From: Aquamicrobium sp.
GTDB taxonomy: Bacteria; Pseudomonadota; Alphaproteobacteria; Rhizobiales; Rhizobiaceae
Reading direction: 5' to 3'
Length of the DNA: 64,000 nt
Assembly (NCBI RefSeq): GCF_023954335.1
Contig: NZ_JAMLIE010000002.1
Coordinates: 907,038-971,037, forward strand
Shown: positions 35,260-46,533 of the stretch, piece after piece
How positions within the stretch are numbered: the stretch's first letter is position 1
Layout: the number at the start of each line of letters is the position of its first letter
The notes under the pieces: model-generated
What the model saw: the letters and a program-made list of their open reading frames with translations, nothing else
The model's database searches: none
What the model was told of the DNA's origin: nothing
Translations under genes and position numbers: made by a program

Positions 35260-35882
35260 TGGTCGAGATCAAGATTACCACGATTGCCGGCAAGGCCGCC
35301 GGCGAGATCAAGCTCTCGGACGAGATCTTCGGCCTCGACCCGCGCGAGGATATCCTCCAGCGCGTCGTGCGCTGGCAGCTCGCCAAGAAGCAGCAGGGCA
35401 CGCACAAGGCCAAAGGCCGCGCGGAGATCTCGCGCACCGGCGCCAAGATGTACAAGCAGAAGGGTACGGGCCGCGCCCGTCACTCCTCGGCGCGCGCTCC
35501 GCAGTTCCGCGGCGGCGGCAAGGCGCACGGCCCGGTCGTGCGCAGCCATGAGCACGACCTGCCGAAGAAGGTCCGCGCGCTCGGCCTGAAGCATGCGCTG
35601 TCGGCCAAGGCGAAGTCGGCCAGCCTGATCGTCATCGACGATCTGGCGATGAAGGAAGCCAAGACCAAGGCCCTGGTGGCGGATTTCGCCAAGCTCGGCC
35701 TGACCAACGCGCTGCTGATCGGCGGCGCCGAGGTGGACCAGAACTTCCGCCGCGCGGCGTCCAACATTCCGAACATCGACGTGCTGCCGGTTCAGGGCAT
35801 CAACGTGTACGACATTCTGCGTCGCGGCACGCTTGTCCTGTCGAAGGCGGCGGTCGAGGCTCTCGAGGAGCGCTTCAAATGA
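35259..35882 (+). CDS. rplD: 50S ribosomal protein L4
   Basis: 207 residues with the exit-tunnel loop ([20 protein letters not shown], about residues 61-80). In enterobacteria L4 represses its own S10 operon; I see no matching leader here. The start at 35259 overlaps the rplC stop. The stop overlaps the rplW start (ATGA). Confidence 0.98.
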   Translation: MVEIKITTIAGKAAGEIKLSDEIFGLDPREDILQRVVRWQLAKKQQGTHKAKGRAEISRTGAKMYKQKGTGRARHSSARAPQFRGGGKAHGPVVRSHEHDLPKKVRALGLKHALSAKAKSASLIVIDDLAMKEAKTKALVADFAKLGLTNALLIGGAEVDQNFRRAASNIPNIDVLPVQGINVYDILRRGTLVLSKAAVEALEERFK

Positions 35883-36172
35883 CTGACCTTCGCCACTACG
35901 ACGTGATCGTCTCGCCGGCGATCACCGAGAAGTCGACCATGGCTTCCGAGAACAACCAGATCGTCTTCAACGTCGCCCGCAAGGCGACGAAGCCGGAGAT
36001 CAAGGCTGCCGTCGAGGCGCTGTTCGGCGTGAAGGTGACGGCGGTGAACACGCTGCTGCGCAAGGGCAAGGTGAAGCGTTTCCGCGGCACCATTGGCCGC
36101 CAGAGCGACGTGAAGAAGGCTGTCGTGACGCTGGCCGAAGGCCATTCGATCGACGTCGCCACCGGACTTTAA
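35879..36172 (+). CDS. rplW: 50S ribosomal protein L23
   Basis: 97 residues, starting [20 protein letters not shown]23 lies at the tunnel exit and docks SRP and trigger factor. It overlaps rplD by 4 bp and precedes rplB by 12 bp. Confidence 0.98.
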   Translation: MTDLRHYDVIVSPAITEKSTMASENNQIVFNVARKATKPEIKAAVEALFGVKVTAVNTLLRKGKVKRFRGTIGRQSDVKKAVVTLAEGHSIDVATGL

Positions 36173-36184
36173 GGAACGGCTACG

Positions 36185-37018
36185 ATGGCACTCAAGAAAT
36201 TCAATCCGATCACGCCTGGCACGCGCCAGCTCGTGATCGTGGACCGTTCCGGTCTCTACAAGGGCAAGCCCGTCAAGGGCCTGACCGAGGGTCTGACCAA
36301 GTCCGGCGGCCGCAACAACTACGGCCGCATCACCAGCCGCTTCATCGGCGGCGGGCACAAGCGCACCTACCGCATCATCGACTTCAAGCGCCGCAAGTTC
36401 GGCGTGTCGGCGACGGTGGAGCGCCTGGAGTACGACCCGAACCGCACGGCCTTCATCGCGCTCATCAAGTACGAGGACGGCGAGCTGAGCTACATCCTGG
36501 CGCCGCAGCGTCTCGCGGTCGGCGACAAGGTCGTCGCCGGCGAGAGCGCCGACGTGAAGCCGGGCAACGCGATGCCGCTCGGCTCCATGCCGGTCGGCAC
36601 GATCGTCCACAATGTCGAGCTGAAGCCGGGCAAGGGTGGCCAGATCGCCCGTTCGGCCGGCGCCTACGTCCAGCTCGTCGGCCGCGACCAGGGCTATGCG
36701 ATCCTGCGCCTCAACTCGGGCGAGCAGCGCGTCGTTCACGGCTCGTGCATGGCGACGGTCGGCGCGGTGTCGAACCCGGAGCACGGCAACATCAACGACG
36801 GCAAGGCCGGCCGTACGCGCTGGCGCGGCAAGCGCCCGCACAACCGCGGCGTCGCCATGAACCCGGTCGACCACCCGCACGGCGGCGGCGAAGGCCGCAC
36901 CTCCGGCGGCCGTCACCCGGTGACCCCGTGGGGCAAGCCCACCAAGGGCAAGCGCACCCGGTCCAACAAGGCGACCGACAAGTTCATCATGCGCTCGCGC
37001 CATCAGCGCAAGAGCTAA
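36185..37018 (+). CDS. rplB: 50S ribosomal protein L2
   Basis: 277 residues. It starts [16 protein letters not shown] and shows the conserved C-terminal [20 protein letters not shown] loop, whose His is near the peptidyl-transferase centre. Normal length and no anomalies. AAGGAACGG precedes the ATG. Confidence 0.98.
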   Translation: MALKKFNPITPGTRQLVIVDRSGLYKGKPVKGLTEGLTKSGGRNNYGRITSRFIGGGHKRTYRIIDFKRRKFGVSATVERLEYDPNRTAFIALIKYEDGELSYILAPQRLAVGDKVVAGESADVKPGNAMPLGSMPVGTIVHNVELKPGKGGQIARSAGAYVQLVGRDQGYAILRLNSGEQRVVHGSCMATVGAVSNPEHGNINDGKAGRTRWRGKRPHNRGVAMNPVDHPHGGGEGRTSGGRHPVTPWGKPTKGKRTRSNKATDKFIMRSRHQRKS

Positions 37019-37033
37019 GGAAAGGGCATAGAT

Positions 37034-37312
37034 ATGACCCGTTCAATCTGGAAAGGCCCCTTCGTCGACGGCTACTTGCTGAAGAAGGCGGATAAGGTGC
37101 GCGAGAGCGGCCGCAACGAAGTGATCAAGATGTGGAGCCGCCGCTCCACCATCCTGCCGCAGTTCGTCGGCCTGACCTTCGGCGTCTACAATGGTCAGAA
37201 GCATGTCCCGGTCAACGTGACCGAGGAGATGGTCGGCCACAAGTTCGGTGAGTTCTCGCCCACCCGTACCTATTACGGCCACGGCGCGGACAAGAAGGCG
37301 AAGAGGAAGTAA
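37034..37312 (+). CDS. rpsS: 30S ribosomal protein S19
   Basis: 92 residues, starting [16 protein letters not shown] and carrying [15 protein letters not shown]. It forms a head complex with S13. The ATG follows GGAAAGGGC. Confidence 0.98.
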   Translation: MTRSIWKGPFVDGYLLKKADKVRESGRNEVIKMWSRRSTILPQFVGLTFGVYNGQKHVPVNVTEEMVGHKFGEFSPTRTYYGHGADKKAKRK

Positions 37313-37314
37313 CG

Positions 37315-37701
37315 ATGGGCAAGGCCAAGGCACCGCGCAAGCTTGCCGACAATGAGGCGCGCGCCGTCCTGCGGACGATCCGCATCAGCCCGCAGAAGCT
37401 GAACCTCGTTGCCGCGCTGATCCGCGGCAAGGCGGTCGACACCGCGCTCGCCGACCTCGAATTCTCGCGCAAGCGCATCGCTTCGACCGTGAAGAAGACG
37501 CTGGAATCCGCCATCGCGAACGCCGAGAACAACCACGGGCTCGACGTCGACTCGCTGGTCGTCGCCGAGGCCTATGTCGGCAAGTCGATCGTGATGAAGC
37601 GCTTCCATGCCCGCGGCCGCGGCCGCGCCTCGCGCATCGAGAAGCCGTTCTCGCATCTGACGATCGTCGTGCGCGAAGTCGAAGAGAAGGAGGCCGCATA
37701 A
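37315..37701 (+). CDS. rplV: 50S ribosomal protein L22
   Basis: 128 residues with the tunnel-lining beta-hairpin ([20 protein letters not shown]). It starts 2 bp after rpsS. The TAATGG junction joins its stop to the rpsC start. Confidence 0.98.
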   Translation: MGKAKAPRKLADNEARAVLRTIRISPQKLNLVAALIRGKAVDTALADLEFSRKRIASTVKKTLESAIANAENNHGLDVDSLVVAEAYVGKSIVMKRFHARGRGRASRIEKPFSHLTIVVREVEEKEAA

Positions 37702-38414
37702 TGGGTCAGAAAATCAATCCGATCGGCCTGCGTCTCGGCATCAACCGCACTTGGGACTCGCGCTGGTACGCCAACACCGGCGAGTACGGCAAGCTGCTGC
37801 ACGAGGACCTGAAGATCCGCGAGTATCTCGAGAAGGAGCTGAAGCAGGCCGCCGTCTCGAAGATCGTGATCGAGCGTCCGCACAAGAAGTGCCGTGTCAC
37901 CATTCACGCCGCACGGCCGGGCCTGATCATCGGCAAGAAGGGCGCCGACATCGAGAAGCTGCGTCGCAAGCTGACCGAGATGACCAAGTCGGAGACGCAC
38001 CTGAACATCGTCGAGGTCCGCAAGCCCGAGACCGACGCCAAGCTGATCGCGCAGTCGATCGCCCAGCAGCTCGAGCGCCGCGTCGCGTTCCGTCGCGCCA
38101 TGAAGCGCGCGGTGCAGTCGGCGATGCGTCTGGGCGCCGAGGGCATCCGCATCAACTGCGCCGGCCGCCTCGGCGGCGCCGAGATCGCCCGCATGGAATG
38201 GTACCGTGAAGGCCGGGTGCCGCTGCACACGCTGCGCGCCGACGTCGACTACGGCACCGCCGAAGCGCAGACCGCCTACGGCATCTGCGGCGTCAAGGTG
38301 TGGGTGTTCAAGGGCGAGATCCTCGAGCACGACCCGATGGCGTCCGAGCGCCGCGCGGTCGAGGGCGAGCAGCACGGCGGTGGCGGCCATCAGCGCCGTC
38401 GCGAGAACGCCTGA
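37701..38414 (+). CDS. rpsC: 30S ribosomal protein S3
   Basis: 237 residues. It starts [20 protein letters not shown]. The KH domain contains the GLIIGKKG loop (about residue 74). The C-terminal domain ends in a Gly/His/Arg-rich tail. Part of the mRNA entry helicase with S4 and S5. Confidence 0.98.
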   Translation: MGQKINPIGLRLGINRTWDSRWYANTGEYGKLLHEDLKIREYLEKELKQAAVSKIVIERPHKKCRVTIHAARPGLIIGKKGADIEKLRRKLTEMTKSETHLNIVEVRKPETDAKLIAQSIAQQLERRVAFRRAMKRAVQSAMRLGAEGIRINCAGRLGGAEIARMEWYREGRVPLHTLRADVDYGTAEAQTAYGICGVKVWVFKGEILEHDPMASERRAVEGEQHGGGGHQRRRENA

Positions 38415-38441
38415 GAGCCATAGGAATTTTGGAGAAGAACG

Positions 38442-38855
38442 ATGCTGCAGCCAAAGCGCACAAAGTTCCGCAAGCAGTTCAAGGGCCGCATCCATGGCGC
38501 AGCCAAGGGTGGCACGGACCTCAACTTCGGGGGCTTCGGCCTGAAGGCGCTTGAGCCGAACCGCGTCACCGCGCGCGAGATCGAGGCGGCCCGTCGCGCG
38601 ATCACCCGCCAGATGAAGCGTCAGGGCCGGGTGTGGATCCGCGTGTTCCCGGACCTGCCGGTCACGTCGAAGCCGACCGAAGTCCGCATGGGCAAGGGCA
38701 AGGGCTCGGTCGATTACTGGGCGGCGCGCGTCAAGCCGGGCCGCGTCATGTTCGAGATCGACGGCGTTTCCGAGGAGATCGCCCGCGAGGCGCTGCGCCT
38801 CGGCGCGGCCAAGCTTTCGGTGCGCACGCGCTTCGTGCAGCGCATCGCCGAATAG
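38442..38855 (+). CDS. rplP: 50S ribosomal protein L16
   Basis: 137 residues, starting [16 protein letters not shown], with the [19 protein letters not shown] segment that contacts the A-site tRNA region. Normal length. Confidence 0.98.
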   Translation: MLQPKRTKFRKQFKGRIHGAAKGGTDLNFGGFGLKALEPNRVTAREIEAARRAITRQMKRQGRVWIRVFPDLPVTSKPTEVRMGKGKGSVDYWAARVKPGRVMFEIDGVSEEIAREALRLGAAKLSVRTRFVQRIAE

Positions 38856-38873
38856 TAGGGAAAGGGTTTATCA

Positions 38874-39074
38874 ATGAAAGCCTCCGATGTGAGGGCCAAG
38901 ACCCTCGACCAGCTCAACGACGAGCTCGGCAGCCTGAAGAAGGAGCAGTTCAACCTGCGCTTCCAGAAGGCGACCGGCCAGCTCGAGAAGACCGCGCGCG
39001 TCAAGCAGGTCCGCAAGGACATCGCGCGCATCAAGACGATCGCGGCGGAGAAAGCTGCCGCCAAGAAGGCTTAA
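38874..39074 (+). CDS. rpmC: 50S ribosomal protein L29
   Basis: 66 residues, a two-helix protein at the tunnel exit, starting [18 protein letters not shown]. The Lys/Ala-rich C-terminus is usual. It lies 18 bp after rplP. Confidence 0.97.
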   Translation: MKASDVRAKTLDQLNDELGSLKKEQFNLRFQKATGQLEKTARVKQVRKDIARIKTIAAEKAAAKKA

Positions 39075-39085
39075 GGACGAAGACC

Positions 39086-39346
39086 ATGCCGAAGCGCATC
39101 ATGCAGGGCACCGTCGTCAGCGACAAGAACGACAAGACGGTCGTCGTCAAGGTCGAGCGCCGCTTCACGCATCCGGTGATGAAGAAGACCGTTCGCCAGT
39201 CGAAGCGCTACAAGGCGCATGACGAGAACAATTCGGCCAAGGTTGGGGACATCGTCTTCATCCAGGAATCGGCGCCGATCTCCAGGGACAAGCGCTGGGT
39301 CGTGATCCAGAACCAGACCCAGGAGCAGGCGGCGAGTGCCGTTTAA
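39086..39346 (+). CDS. rpsQ: 30S ribosomal protein S17
   Basis: 86 residues, starting [20 protein letters not shown] (OB fold). A long upstream open frame overlaps rplP and rpmC and is not coding; ATG 39086, 11 bp after rpmC, is the start. A 63-bp gap with the short hairpin GGGC-GCAT-GCCC separates it from rplN. Confidence 0.97.
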   Translation: MPKRIMQGTVVSDKNDKTVVVKVERRFTHPVMKKTVRQSKRYKAHDENNSAKVGDIVFIQESAPISRDKRWVVIQNQTQEQAASAV

Positions 39347-39409
39347 CAACGAATTTGGACAGCCGGCGGGCGCATGCCCGTCCATAATGATTAAAGAAGG
39401 CGGCCAGTC

Positions 39410-39778
39410 ATGATTCAGATGCAAACAAACCTCGACGTGGCGGACAATTCCGGCGCCCGTCGTGTCATGTGCATCAAGGTGCTGGGCGGCTCGAAGCGGA
39501 AATATGCTTCGGTCGGCGACATCATCGTCGTTTCGATCAAGGAAGCCATTCCGCGCGGCCGCGTCAAGAAGGGCGACGTGATGAAGGCGGTCGTGGTTCG
39601 CACGGCCAAGGACATCCGCCGGCCCGATGGCAGCGTGATCCGGTTCGACAACAACGCGGCCGTTCTGGTCGACAACAAGCGTGAGCCGATCGGCACCCGT
39701 ATCTTCGGCCCGGTTCCGCGCGAACTGCGCGCGAAGAACCACATGAAGATCATCTCGCTCGCGCCCGAAGTGCTGTAA
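39410..39778 (+). CDS. rplN: 50S ribosomal protein L14
   Basis: 122 residues, starting [20 protein letters not shown], with a highly conserved beta-barrel. First gene of the spc block. It lies 12 bp before rplX. Confidence 0.98.
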   Translation: MIQMQTNLDVADNSGARRVMCIKVLGGSKRKYASVGDIIVVSIKEAIPRGRVKKGDVMKAVVVRTAKDIRRPDGSVIRFDNNAAVLVDNKREPIGTRIFGPVPRELRAKNHMKIISLAPEVL

Positions 39779-39790
39779 GGAGCCGGTGAC

Positions 39791-40105
39791 ATGCAGAAGA
39801 TCAGGAAGGGCGACAAGGTCGTCGTGCTGGCCGGCAAGGACAAGGGTCGCACCGGCGAAGTGCTGCGCGTGATGCCGAAGGACGACAAGGCGATCGTTCG
39901 CGGCGTCAACGTCGTGGTGCGCCATCAGCGCCAGACCCAGAACCAGGAAGGCGGCTTGATCCGCAAGGAAGCGCCGATCCACCTGTCGAACATCGCGGTC
40001 GCCGACCCCAAGGACGGCAAGACGCCGACCCGCGTCGGCTTCGAGGTCCGCGACGGCAAGAAGGTGCGCGTCGCCAAGCGCTCGGGAGAAGTCATCAATG
40101 GCTGA
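39791..40105 (+). CDS. rplX: 50S ribosomal protein L24
   Basis: 104 residues with the KOW motif near the N-terminus ([20 protein letters not shown]). An assembly initiator of the large subunit. It overlaps rplE by 8 bp. Confidence 0.98.
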   Translation: MQKIRKGDKVVVLAGKDKGRTGEVLRVMPKDDKAIVRGVNVVVRHQRQTQNQEGGLIRKEAPIHLSNIAVADPKDGKTPTRVGFEVRDGKKVRVAKRSGEVING

Positions 40106-40655
40106 CATCAAGTATGAGCCGCGGCTGAAGAAACTCTACCGCGACGAGATCCGCAAGGCGATGCAGGAGCAGTTCAGCTACGAGAACGAGCTGCAGATTC
40201 CGCGCCTCGACAAGGTCGTCATCAACATGGGCGTGGGCGAGGCGACTGCCGATTCCAAGAAGCCGTCCGTGGCTGCCGAGGACCTGGCGCAGATCGCCGG
40301 CCAGAAGGCCGTCATCACCAAGGCGCGCAACTCGATCGCCGGCTTCAAGGTTCGCGAGAACATGCCGATCGGCGCCAAGGTGACGCTGCGCAAGGACCGC
40401 ATGTTCGACTTCGTCGATCGTCTGGTGACGATCGCGCTGCCGCGCGTGCGCGACTTCCGGGGCCTCAACCCCAAGAGCTTCGATGGCCGCGGCAATTTCG
40501 CCATGGGCATCAAGGAGCACATCGTGTTCCCCGAGATCAACTACGACAAGGTCGACCAGATCTGGGGAATGGACATCATCGTTTGTACGACTGCCAAGAC
40601 GGACGACGAGGCCCGGGCGCTGCTCAAGGCCTTCAACTTCCCCTTCCGGCAGTAA
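40098..40655 (+). CDS. rplE: 50S ribosomal protein L5
   Basis: 185 residues. It binds 5S rRNA and contacts the P-site tRNA elbow. Conserved [11 protein letters not shown] and [17 protein letters not shown] are present. The start lies inside the last codons of rplX. Confidence 0.98.
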   Translation: MADIKYEPRLKKLYRDEIRKAMQEQFSYENELQIPRLDKVVINMGVGEATADSKKPSVAAEDLAQIAGQKAVITKARNSIAGFKVRENMPIGAKVTLRKDRMFDFVDRLVTIALPRVRDFRGLNPKSFDGRGNFAMGIKEHIVFPEINYDKVDQIWGMDIIVCTTAKTDDEARALLKAFNFPFRQ

Positions 40656-40679
40656 CGGCAGCGAACAAAGGAACCTGAA

Positions 40680-40985
40680 ATGGCAAAGACCAGCTCAGTC
40701 GAGAAGAACAACCGCCGCCGCAAGCTCGTGGACCAGTACGCCGCCAGGCGCGCCGCGCTCAAGGCGATCATCATGGACCAGTCCAAGCCGATCGAGGAGC
40801 GTTTCCGCGCCCAGCTCAAGCTGGCCGCGCTGCCGCGCAACTCGGCCAAGGTGCGCATCCGCAACCGCTGCGAGGTGACGGGCCGTCCGCGCGCCTACTA
40901 CCGCAAGCTGAAGATGAGCCGCGTCGCGCTGCGCGAACTGGGCAATAACGGCCTGGTTCCGGGCCTGGTCAAGTCGAGCTGGTAA
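40680..40985 (+). CDS. rpsN: 30S ribosomal protein S14
   Basis: 101 residues, the long form without the CxxC zinc-binding pairs (C-minus type). It keeps the C-terminal [20 protein letters not shown] block and the SSW end. Confidence 0.98.
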   Translation: MAKTSSVEKNNRRRKLVDQYAARRAALKAIIMDQSKPIEERFRAQLKLAALPRNSAKVRIRNRCEVTGRPRAYYRKLKMSRVALRELGNNGLVPGLVKSSW

Positions 40986-40998
40986 GGAGGACGACGAT

Positions 40999-41397
40999 AT
41001 GTCCGTGAGTGATCCCCTCGGCGATCTGCTGACCCGCATCCGCAACGCCTACGGCCGCAAGAAGACCAAGGTTTCGTCGCCGGCCTCGAGCCTGCGCGGC
41101 CGCGTCCTCGACGTGCTCAAGGCCGAAGGCTACATCCGCGACTATGCCAAGGTCGAATACGACAACGGCAAGGCGGAGTTCGAGATCGAACTGAAGTACT
41201 ACGAGGGCGCGCCCGTCATCCGCGAGATCTCGCGCGTGTCGAAGCCCGGCCGCCGCGTCTATGTCTCGGTCAAGTCAATCCCGTCGGTCGCCAACGGCCT
41301 CGGCATCTCGATCCTGTCCACGCCCAAGGGCGTGATGGCGGACCATCAGGCGCGCGAGCACAATGTCGGCGGCGAAGTGCTCTGCCAGGTCCTCTAA
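40999..41397 (+). CDS. rpsH: 30S ribosomal protein S8
   Basis: 132 residues, starting [17 protein letters not shown]. Central-domain binder; in E. coli it also represses the spc operon. AAGGAGG precedes the start. It ends in the expected GGEVLCQVL. Confidence 0.98.
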   Translation: MSVSDPLGDLLTRIRNAYGRKKTKVSSPASSLRGRVLDVLKAEGYIRDYAKVEYDNGKAEFEIELKYYEGAPVIREISRVSKPGRRVYVSVKSIPSVANGLGISILSTPKGVMADHQAREHNVGGEVLCQVL

Positions 41398-41436
41398 GGA
41401 CCGGCGGCGCAAACAGGAAAGAGCGAGGACGACAAG

Positions 41437-41970
41437 ATGTCTCGTATTGGTAAGAAGCCCGTTTCGGTGCCGCAGGGCGTGACCGCGTCGGTCGACGGCC
41501 AGACCGTCACCGCCAAGGGTCCGAAGGGCGAGCTGAAGTTCGTCGTCAACGACGAGGTCCTGGTCAAGCTGGAAGACGGCGAGATCGCCGTCAGCCCGCG
41601 CGACGACTCCAAGGACGCGCGCTCCAAGTGGGGCATGTCGCGCACCCAGATCTCCAACATCCTGACGGGTGTGAAGGACGGGTTCGAGCGCAAGCTCGAG
41701 ATCACCGGCGTCGGCTACCGCGCGGCGATGCAGGGCAAGAACCTGCAACTCGCCCTTGGCTTCAGCCACGATGTGGTCTATGAGGCGCCCGAAGGCGTGA
41801 CCCTGTCCGTGCCGAAGCCGACCGAGATCGTGATCAACGGCATCGACAAGCAGGTGGTCGGCCAGGTTGCGGCCGAGATTCGCAAGTATCGCGGCCCCGA
41901 GCCCTACAAGGGCAAGGGCGTTCGCTATGCCGGCGAGCGGATCGTCCGCAAGGAAGGCAAGAAGAAGTAA
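41437..41970 (+). CDS. rplF: 50S ribosomal protein L6
   Basis: 177 residues with two similar alpha/beta domains. It starts [15 protein letters not shown] and ends with [20 protein letters not shown], the conserved signature. A 93-bp gap follows before rplR. Confidence 0.98.
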   Translation: MSRIGKKPVSVPQGVTASVDGQTVTAKGPKGELKFVVNDEVLVKLEDGEIAVSPRDDSKDARSKWGMSRTQISNILTGVKDGFERKLEITGVGYRAAMQGKNLQLALGFSHDVVYEAPEGVTLSVPKPTEIVINGIDKQVVGQVAAEIRKYRGPEPYKGKGVRYAGERIVRKEGKKK

Positions 41971-42063
41971 GTTGCAGCGCCACGGGGCGCGGTCGCGGGA
42001 AGGGCGCTTTCGCCTCTTACCGCACATGGCCGCCCCCGTTTCACAAGGCAGGGAATACTGGCC

Positions 42064-42423
42064 ATGGCCGACAAGGAAGCTACACAGCGCCGCGCCGCGC
42101 GCGTGCGCCGTCAAATCAGGAAGGTTGCGGGGGAGCGCCCGCGTCTTTCGGTGCATCGCTCGTCGAAGCACATCTACGCCCAGATCATCGACGACGCGCG
42201 CGGCCACACCATCGCCGCCGCCTCGACGCTCGAGAAGGACCTGAAGGGCTCGCTGAAGACCGGCGCCGACCAGGCCGCCGCGGCCGCCGTCGGCAAGCTC
42301 GTCGCCGAGCGCGCCGTCAAGGCCGGCGTCAAGGAGGTCGTGTTCGACCGCGGTGCGTTCATCTATCACGGCCGCGTCAAGGCGCTGGCCGAGGCCGCAC
42401 GCGAAGCTGGCCTCAGCTTCTGA
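42064..42423 (+). CDS. rplR: 50S ribosomal protein L18
   Basis: 119 residues, starting [20 protein letters not shown]. 5S rRNA binder with the C-terminal [21 protein letters not shown] 119-bp gap with two hairpins separates it from rpsE. Confidence 0.98.
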   Translation: MADKEATQRRAARVRRQIRKVAGERPRLSVHRSSKHIYAQIIDDARGHTIAAASTLEKDLKGSLKTGADQAAAAAVGKLVAERAVKAGVKEVVFDRGAFIYHGRVKALAEAAREAGLSF

Positions 42424-42480
42424 CGACCGGCATCGATTTTTCGGGGCAGGGCGCTTCATGCGTCCTGCTCCGTTTCGCCG

Positions 42481-42497
42481 TCGGGCACGATGCCCGA
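42481..42497 (+). other. hairpin in the rplR-rpsE gap
   Basis: Perfect 7-bp stem TCGGGCA/TGCCCGA with a CGA loop. A second imperfect stem (GGGCAGG/CCTGCTC) lies just before it at about 42444-42470. There is no T run, so this is not a classic terminator. Confidence 0.5.
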
Positions 42498-42542
42498 CTT
42501 CACTGAAGCCCGTGCTACCGGAAAAGAACAAGGACCAGGACA

Positions 42543-43112
42543 ATGGCACAGGAACGTAGGGATGGCGGCCGCGAACGCAGCCGCGACCGCGAAGAGCGCG
42601 ACAGCGAATTCGTCGACAAGCTCGTCCATATCAATCGCGTCGCCAAGGTGGTGAAGGGCGGCCGTCGCTTCGGCTTCGCCGCGCTCGTCGTCGTCGGCGA
42701 CCAGAAGGGCCGCGTCGGCTTCGGCCACGGCAAGGCGCGCGAAGTGCCGGAGGCGATCCGCAAGGCGACCGAGAGCGCCAAGCGCGACCTGATCTTCGTG
42801 CCGCTGCGCGACGGCCGCACGCTGCATCACGACGTCGCCGGCCGCCACGGCGCCGGCAAGGTGCTGCTTCGCACGGCCAAGCCCGGCACCGGCATCATCG
42901 CGGGCGGCCCGATGCGCGCCGTCTTCGAGACGCTCGGCGTGCACGACGTCGTCGCCAAGTCGATGGGGTCGTCCAACCCCTACAACATGGTGCGCGCCAC
43001 CTTCGATGCGCTGAAGAACCAGATGCATCCGAAGGACGTGGCCGCCGCGCGCGGCATCAAGTATTCGACGCTTCAGGCGCGCCGCGGCTCGGCCGTGGCC
43101 ACCGACGAGTAA
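42543..43112 (+). CDS. rpsE: 30S ribosomal protein S5
   Basis: 189 residues. A charged N-terminal extension comes first ([18 protein letters not shown]), then the double-stranded RNA-binding-like domain and the [19 protein letters not shown] motif. AAGGACCAGG precedes the ATG. Confidence 0.98.
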   Translation: MAQERRDGGRERSRDREERDSEFVDKLVHINRVAKVVKGGRRFGFAALVVVGDQKGRVGFGHGKAREVPEAIRKATESAKRDLIFVPLRDGRTLHHDVAGRHGAGKVLLRTAKPGTGIIAGGPMRAVFETLGVHDVVAKSMGSSNPYNMVRATFDALKNQMHPKDVAAARGIKYSTLQARRGSAVATDE

Positions 43113-43123
43113 GGAGAGCGATC

Positions 43124-43321
43124 ATGGCAAAGAAAGCGGGCAAGACGCTCGTCGTCGAGCAGATCGGCAGCCCCATCCGTCGCCCCGCCGAGCAGCGCGC
43201 GACGCTGGTCGGCCTCGGACTGAACAAGATGCACCGGCGCTCGACGCTGGAGGACACCCCGTCCGTGCGCGGCATGATCGCCAAGGTGCAGCACCTCGTC
43301 CGCATCGTGGACGAGGCGTGA
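43124..43321 (+). CDS. rpmD: 50S ribosomal protein L30
   Basis: 65 residues, the short bacterial form, with [28 protein letters not shown] precedes the start, 11 bp after rpsE. Confidence 0.97.
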   Translation: MAKKAGKTLVVEQIGSPIRRPAEQRATLVGLGLNKMHRRSTLEDTPSVRGMIAKVQHLVRIVDEA

Positions 43322-43340
43322 GCAAGGCAGGAGCCATATC

Positions 43341-43817
43341 ATGAAACTCAACGAACTCAGTGACCGCGACGGCGCCACCAAGGCGAAGAAGCGCGTCGGC
43401 CGTGGCATCGGTTCCGGCTCCGGCAAGACCGGCGGCCGCGGCGTCAAGGGTCAGAAGTCCCGCTCGGGCGTGGCGGTCAACGGCTTCGAGGGCGGCCAGA
43501 TGCCGCTCTACCGCCGCCTGCCGAAGCGCGGCTTCAAGAACATCTTCGCCAAGGACTTCAACGAGGTTTCGCTCGGCCGCGTCCAGGCGGCGATCGAGGC
43601 CAAGAAGCTCGACGCTTCCGAGACCGTGACGGTCGAGGCGCTGGTCAAGGCCGGCGTGCTGCGCCGCGCCCGCGACGGCGTGCGCCTGATCCGCGGCGGC
43701 GGCGAGCTGAAGTCGAAGGTGGCGTTCGACGTTGCCGGCGCGTCCGCTCCCGCGGTTGCCGAAGTCGAGAAGGCCGGGGGATCGGTCAAGCTGCCGGAGA
43801 AGGCAGCCGCCGAGTAA
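43341..43817 (+). CDS. rplO: 50S ribosomal protein L15
   Basis: 158 residues, starting [20 protein letters not shown]. It has the Gly-rich loop ([19 protein letters not shown]) and the [15 protein letters not shown] block. It is followed by a 200-bp gap with a large inverted repeat before secY. Confidence 0.98.
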   Translation: MKLNELSDRDGATKAKKRVGRGIGSGSGKTGGRGVKGQKSRSGVAVNGFEGGQMPLYRRLPKRGFKNIFAKDFNEVSLGRVQAAIEAKKLDASETVTVEALVKAGVLRRARDGVRLIRGGGELKSKVAFDVAGASAPAVAEVEKAGGSVKLPEKAAAE

Positions 43818-43833
43818 CGGGCTTTTGCGAAAG

Positions 43834-43904
43834 GCGGCGGCCTGTCCATGTTTCGGTTCGGTTGGATAATCCTCCATCGGACGAGAACATGAACAGGCCG
43901 CCGC
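43834..43904 (+). other. large stem-loop between rplO and secY
   Basis: Perfect 12-bp stem GCGGCGGCCTGT/ACAGGCCGCCGC (43834-43845 with 43893-43904). One mismatch follows, then a further 6 bp CATGTT/AACATG (43847-43852 with 43886-43891), enclosing a 33-nt loop that can fold further. No T run follows. The gap is unusually wide (200 bp) for an spc operon, so this is probably a functional mRNA structure or an inserted palindromic element. Confidence 0.7.
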
Positions 43905-44017
43905 TTGCATCTTGGCCGGCCGGAGCCTATCTCGTGGCTTCGGCGGCACGCGGGTCCGGTTGCAGGACCATGCGGGGCTTCGCCCCCGCCGCAGCGTGAC
44001 GAAGCGGAGAATACCAC

Positions 44018-45358
44018 ATGGCATCGGCAGCCGAGCAGCTTGCTTCCAACCTGAATTTTTCGGCCTTCGCCAAGGCGGAGGATCTGAAGAAGCGCATCTG
44101 GTTCACCCTCGGCGCGCTGCTCGTCTATCGCCTCGGCACCTATATCCCGATGCCGGGCATCAATCCCGAAGCCTTCGCGCAGGCGTTCCAGCAGCAGTCT
44201 GGCGGCGTGCTGGGCATGTTCAACATGTTCGCCGGCGGCGCCGTCGAGCGCATGGCGATCTTCGCGCTCGGCATCATGCCCTACATCTCGGCCTCGATCA
44301 TCATGCAGCTGATGACGTCGGTGATCCCGACGCTCGAGGCGCTGAAGAAGGAAGGCGAGCAGGGCCGCAAGATCATCAACCAGTACACCCGCTATGGCAC
44401 GGTGCTTCTTGCCGTCGTGCAGGCCTACGGCATCGCCGTCGGGCTGGAGAGCGGGGCCAACATCGTCACCGATCCGGGCTGGTTCTTCCGCGCGTCCGCC
44501 GTCATCACCCTCGTCGGCGGCACCATGTTCCTGATGTGGCTCGGCGAGCAGATCACCGCGCGCGGCATCGGCAACGGCATCTCGCTGATCATCTTCGCCG
44601 GCATCGTGGCGGGCCTGCCCTCGGCGCTCGGCGGCACGCTCGAGCTCGGCCGCACCGGCGCGCTGTCGACCGGCATCATTCTCGCGATCCTCATCCTTGC
44701 CGTGGTTCTGGTCGCCGGCATCGTCTTCTTCGAGCGCGCGCAGCGCCGCCTGCTGATCCAGTATCCGAAGCGCCAGGTCGGCAACCGCATGTTCCAGGGC
44801 GACACCTCGCACCTGCCGTTGAAGCTCAACACCGCCGGCGTCATCCCGCCGATCTTCGCCTCGTCGCTGCTGCTCCTGCCGGCGACGCTGGCCGGCTTCT
44901 CCGATACGACGACGCTGCCGGCCTGGGCCAGCACGGTGCTCGCCACGCTCGGCCACGGCCAGCCGCTCTACATGTTCCTCTACGGGGCGATGATCGCGTT
45001 CTTCGCCTTCTTCTACACGGCGATCGTCTTCAACCCCAAGGACACCGCCGACCAGCTCAAGAAGCATTCGGGCTTCATTCCCGGCTACCGCCCGGGCGAG
45101 CGCACCGCAGAATATATCGACTACGTGCTGACGCGCATCACCGCGGTCGGGGCGCTGTATCTGGTGATTGTCTGCCTCATCCCCGAATTCCTCATTTCGG
45201 CGACGGGCGTGCCGTTCTATCTCGGCGGCACCTCGCTCCTCATCGTCGTCAGCGTCACGCTCGACACGGTGGCGCAGGTTCAGGGGCACCTGATCGCGCA
45301 CCAGTATGAGGGGCTGATCAAGAAATCCAAGCTGCGTGGAGGGAAGAGGGGGAAATGA
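44018..45358 (+). CDS. secY: protein translocase subunit SecY
   Basis: A 446-residue core channel of the Sec translocon with ten transmembrane helices. Conserved parts are the plug-region segment [23 protein letters not shown] and the cytoplasmic loop [22 protein letters not shown]. The C-terminal [18 protein letters not shown] is also present. Its stop overlaps the adk start (ATGA). Confidence 0.98.
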   Translation: MASAAEQLASNLNFSAFAKAEDLKKRIWFTLGALLVYRLGTYIPMPGINPEAFAQAFQQQSGGVLGMFNMFAGGAVERMAIFALGIMPYISASIIMQLMTSVIPTLEALKKEGEQGRKIINQYTRYGTVLLAVVQAYGIAVGLESGANIVTDPGWFFRASAVITLVGGTMFLMWLGEQITARGIGNGISLIIFAGIVAGLPSALGGTLELGRTGALSTGIILAILILAVVLVAGIVFFERAQRRLLIQYPKRQVGNRMFQGDTSHLPLKLNTAGVIPPIFASSLLLLPATLAGFSDTTTLPAWASTVLATLGHGQPLYMFLYGAMIAFFAFFYTAIVFNPKDTADQLKKHSGFIPGYRPGERTAEYIDYVLTRITAVGALYLVIVCLIPEFLISATGVPFYLGGTSLLIVVSVTLDTVAQVQGHLIAHQYEGLIKKSKLRGGKRGK

Positions 45359-45933
45359 GGCTTATACTGCTCGGGCCGCCTGGGGCGGGCAAGGGGACGC
45401 AGGCCCAGAGACTGGTCGAGAAGCACGGGATTCCGCAGCTTTCGACGGGGGACATGCTGCGCGCCGCCGTTCAGGCGCAGACGGACGTGGGCAAACGCGC
45501 CAAGGCCGTGATGGATGCCGGCGAGCTCGTCTCCGACGAGATCGTCAACGCCATCGTCGCCGAGCGCATCGACCAGGCGGATTGCGCCGGCGGCTTCATC
45601 CTCGACGGCTATCCGCGCACGCTGGCGCAGGCCGACGCGGTCGAGGCGATGCTGGCGAAGCGGGGCATCGCGCTCGACGCGGTGATCGAGCTCGTCGTCG
45701 ACGACAAGGCGCTGGTCGGGCGAATCGTCCGCCGCGCCGAGCAGGCGAAGGCGGCGGGCCAGCCGGTGCGCAAGGACGACAACCCGGAAGTGTTCGAGGA
45801 GCGTCTGCGCGAATACTACAAGAAGACCGCGCCGCTGATCGGTTACTACCACGCCAAGGGCATGCTGAAGGGCGTCGACGGCATGGCGCCGATCGACGAC
45901 GTGACCCGGCAGATCGACGCGCTGCTCGCCTGA
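45355..45933 (+). CDS. adk: adenylate kinase
   Basis: 192 residues. P-loop GPPGAGKGT at the N-terminus, [10 protein letters not shown], then [14 protein letters not shown]. It is the short form with a reduced LID and without the four-cysteine zinc site, as usual in alphaproteobacteria. Coupled to secY by a 4-bp overlap. A 228-bp gap follows, with several GC hairpins (one at the GGCCC-TTCC-GGGCC near 46037). Confidence 0.97.
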   Translation: MRLILLGPPGAGKGTQAQRLVEKHGIPQLSTGDMLRAAVQAQTDVGKRAKAVMDAGELVSDEIVNAIVAERIDQADCAGGFILDGYPRTLAQADAVEAMLAKRGIALDAVIELVVDDKALVGRIVRRAEQAKAAGQPVRKDDNPEVFEERLREYYKKTAPLIGYYHAKGMLKGVDGMAPIDDVTRQIDALLA

Positions 45934-46161
45934 GCCGCGCATCGGCATTTGGACGCAAGGCCGAAGGAACGGGCGTGACGTGTTGACTTCCCGCCGTTTC
46001 CGGATTAAGGCAGCGCGTCTTCCCTTCAGACAGGAAACCGCCGGCCCTTCCGGGCCGTGCGGCTGTTTTGACGAGAGAACCCCGCAAGGGCCGGCCTCCA
46101 CCGGACGCGGGACAACGAAAAGCGCCGGCTTTGCCGCCGGCCCACATGGAGACGAGAGAGA

Positions 46162-46530
46162 ATGGCCCGTATAGCTGGCGTCAACATCCCGACCAACAAG
46201 CGCGTCGTCATCGCGCTTCAGTACATCCACGGCATCGGCGCGAAGTTCGCCGCCGAGATCGTCGAGAAGGTCGGCATTCCGCTGGATCGCCGCGTCAACC
46301 AGTTGACCGACGCCGAAGTGCTGCAGATCCGCGAAGCCATCGACCGCGACTACCAGGTCGAGGGCGACCTGCGCCGCGAAGTGTCGATGAACATCAAGCG
46401 CCTGATGGACCTCGGCTGCTACCGCGGCCTGCGCCATCGCCGGTCGCTGCCGGTGCGCGGCCAGCGCACCCATACCAACGCCCGTACCCGCAAGGGCCCG
46501 GCCAAGCCGATCGCCGGCAAGAAGAAATAA
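46162..46530 (+). CDS. rpsM: 30S ribosomal protein S13
   Basis: 122 residues, starting [20 protein letters not shown]. It ends with [24 protein letters not shown]... and a Lys-rich tail. First gene of the alpha block. GAGAGAG precedes the ATG. A heptamer-repeat element follows directly. Confidence 0.98.
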   Translation: MARIAGVNIPTNKRVVIALQYIHGIGAKFAAEIVEKVGIPLDRRVNQLTDAEVLQIREAIDRDYQVEGDLRREVSMNIKRLMDLGCYRGLRHRRSLPVRGQRTHTNARTRKGPAKPIAGKKK

Positions 46531-46533
46531 GGC

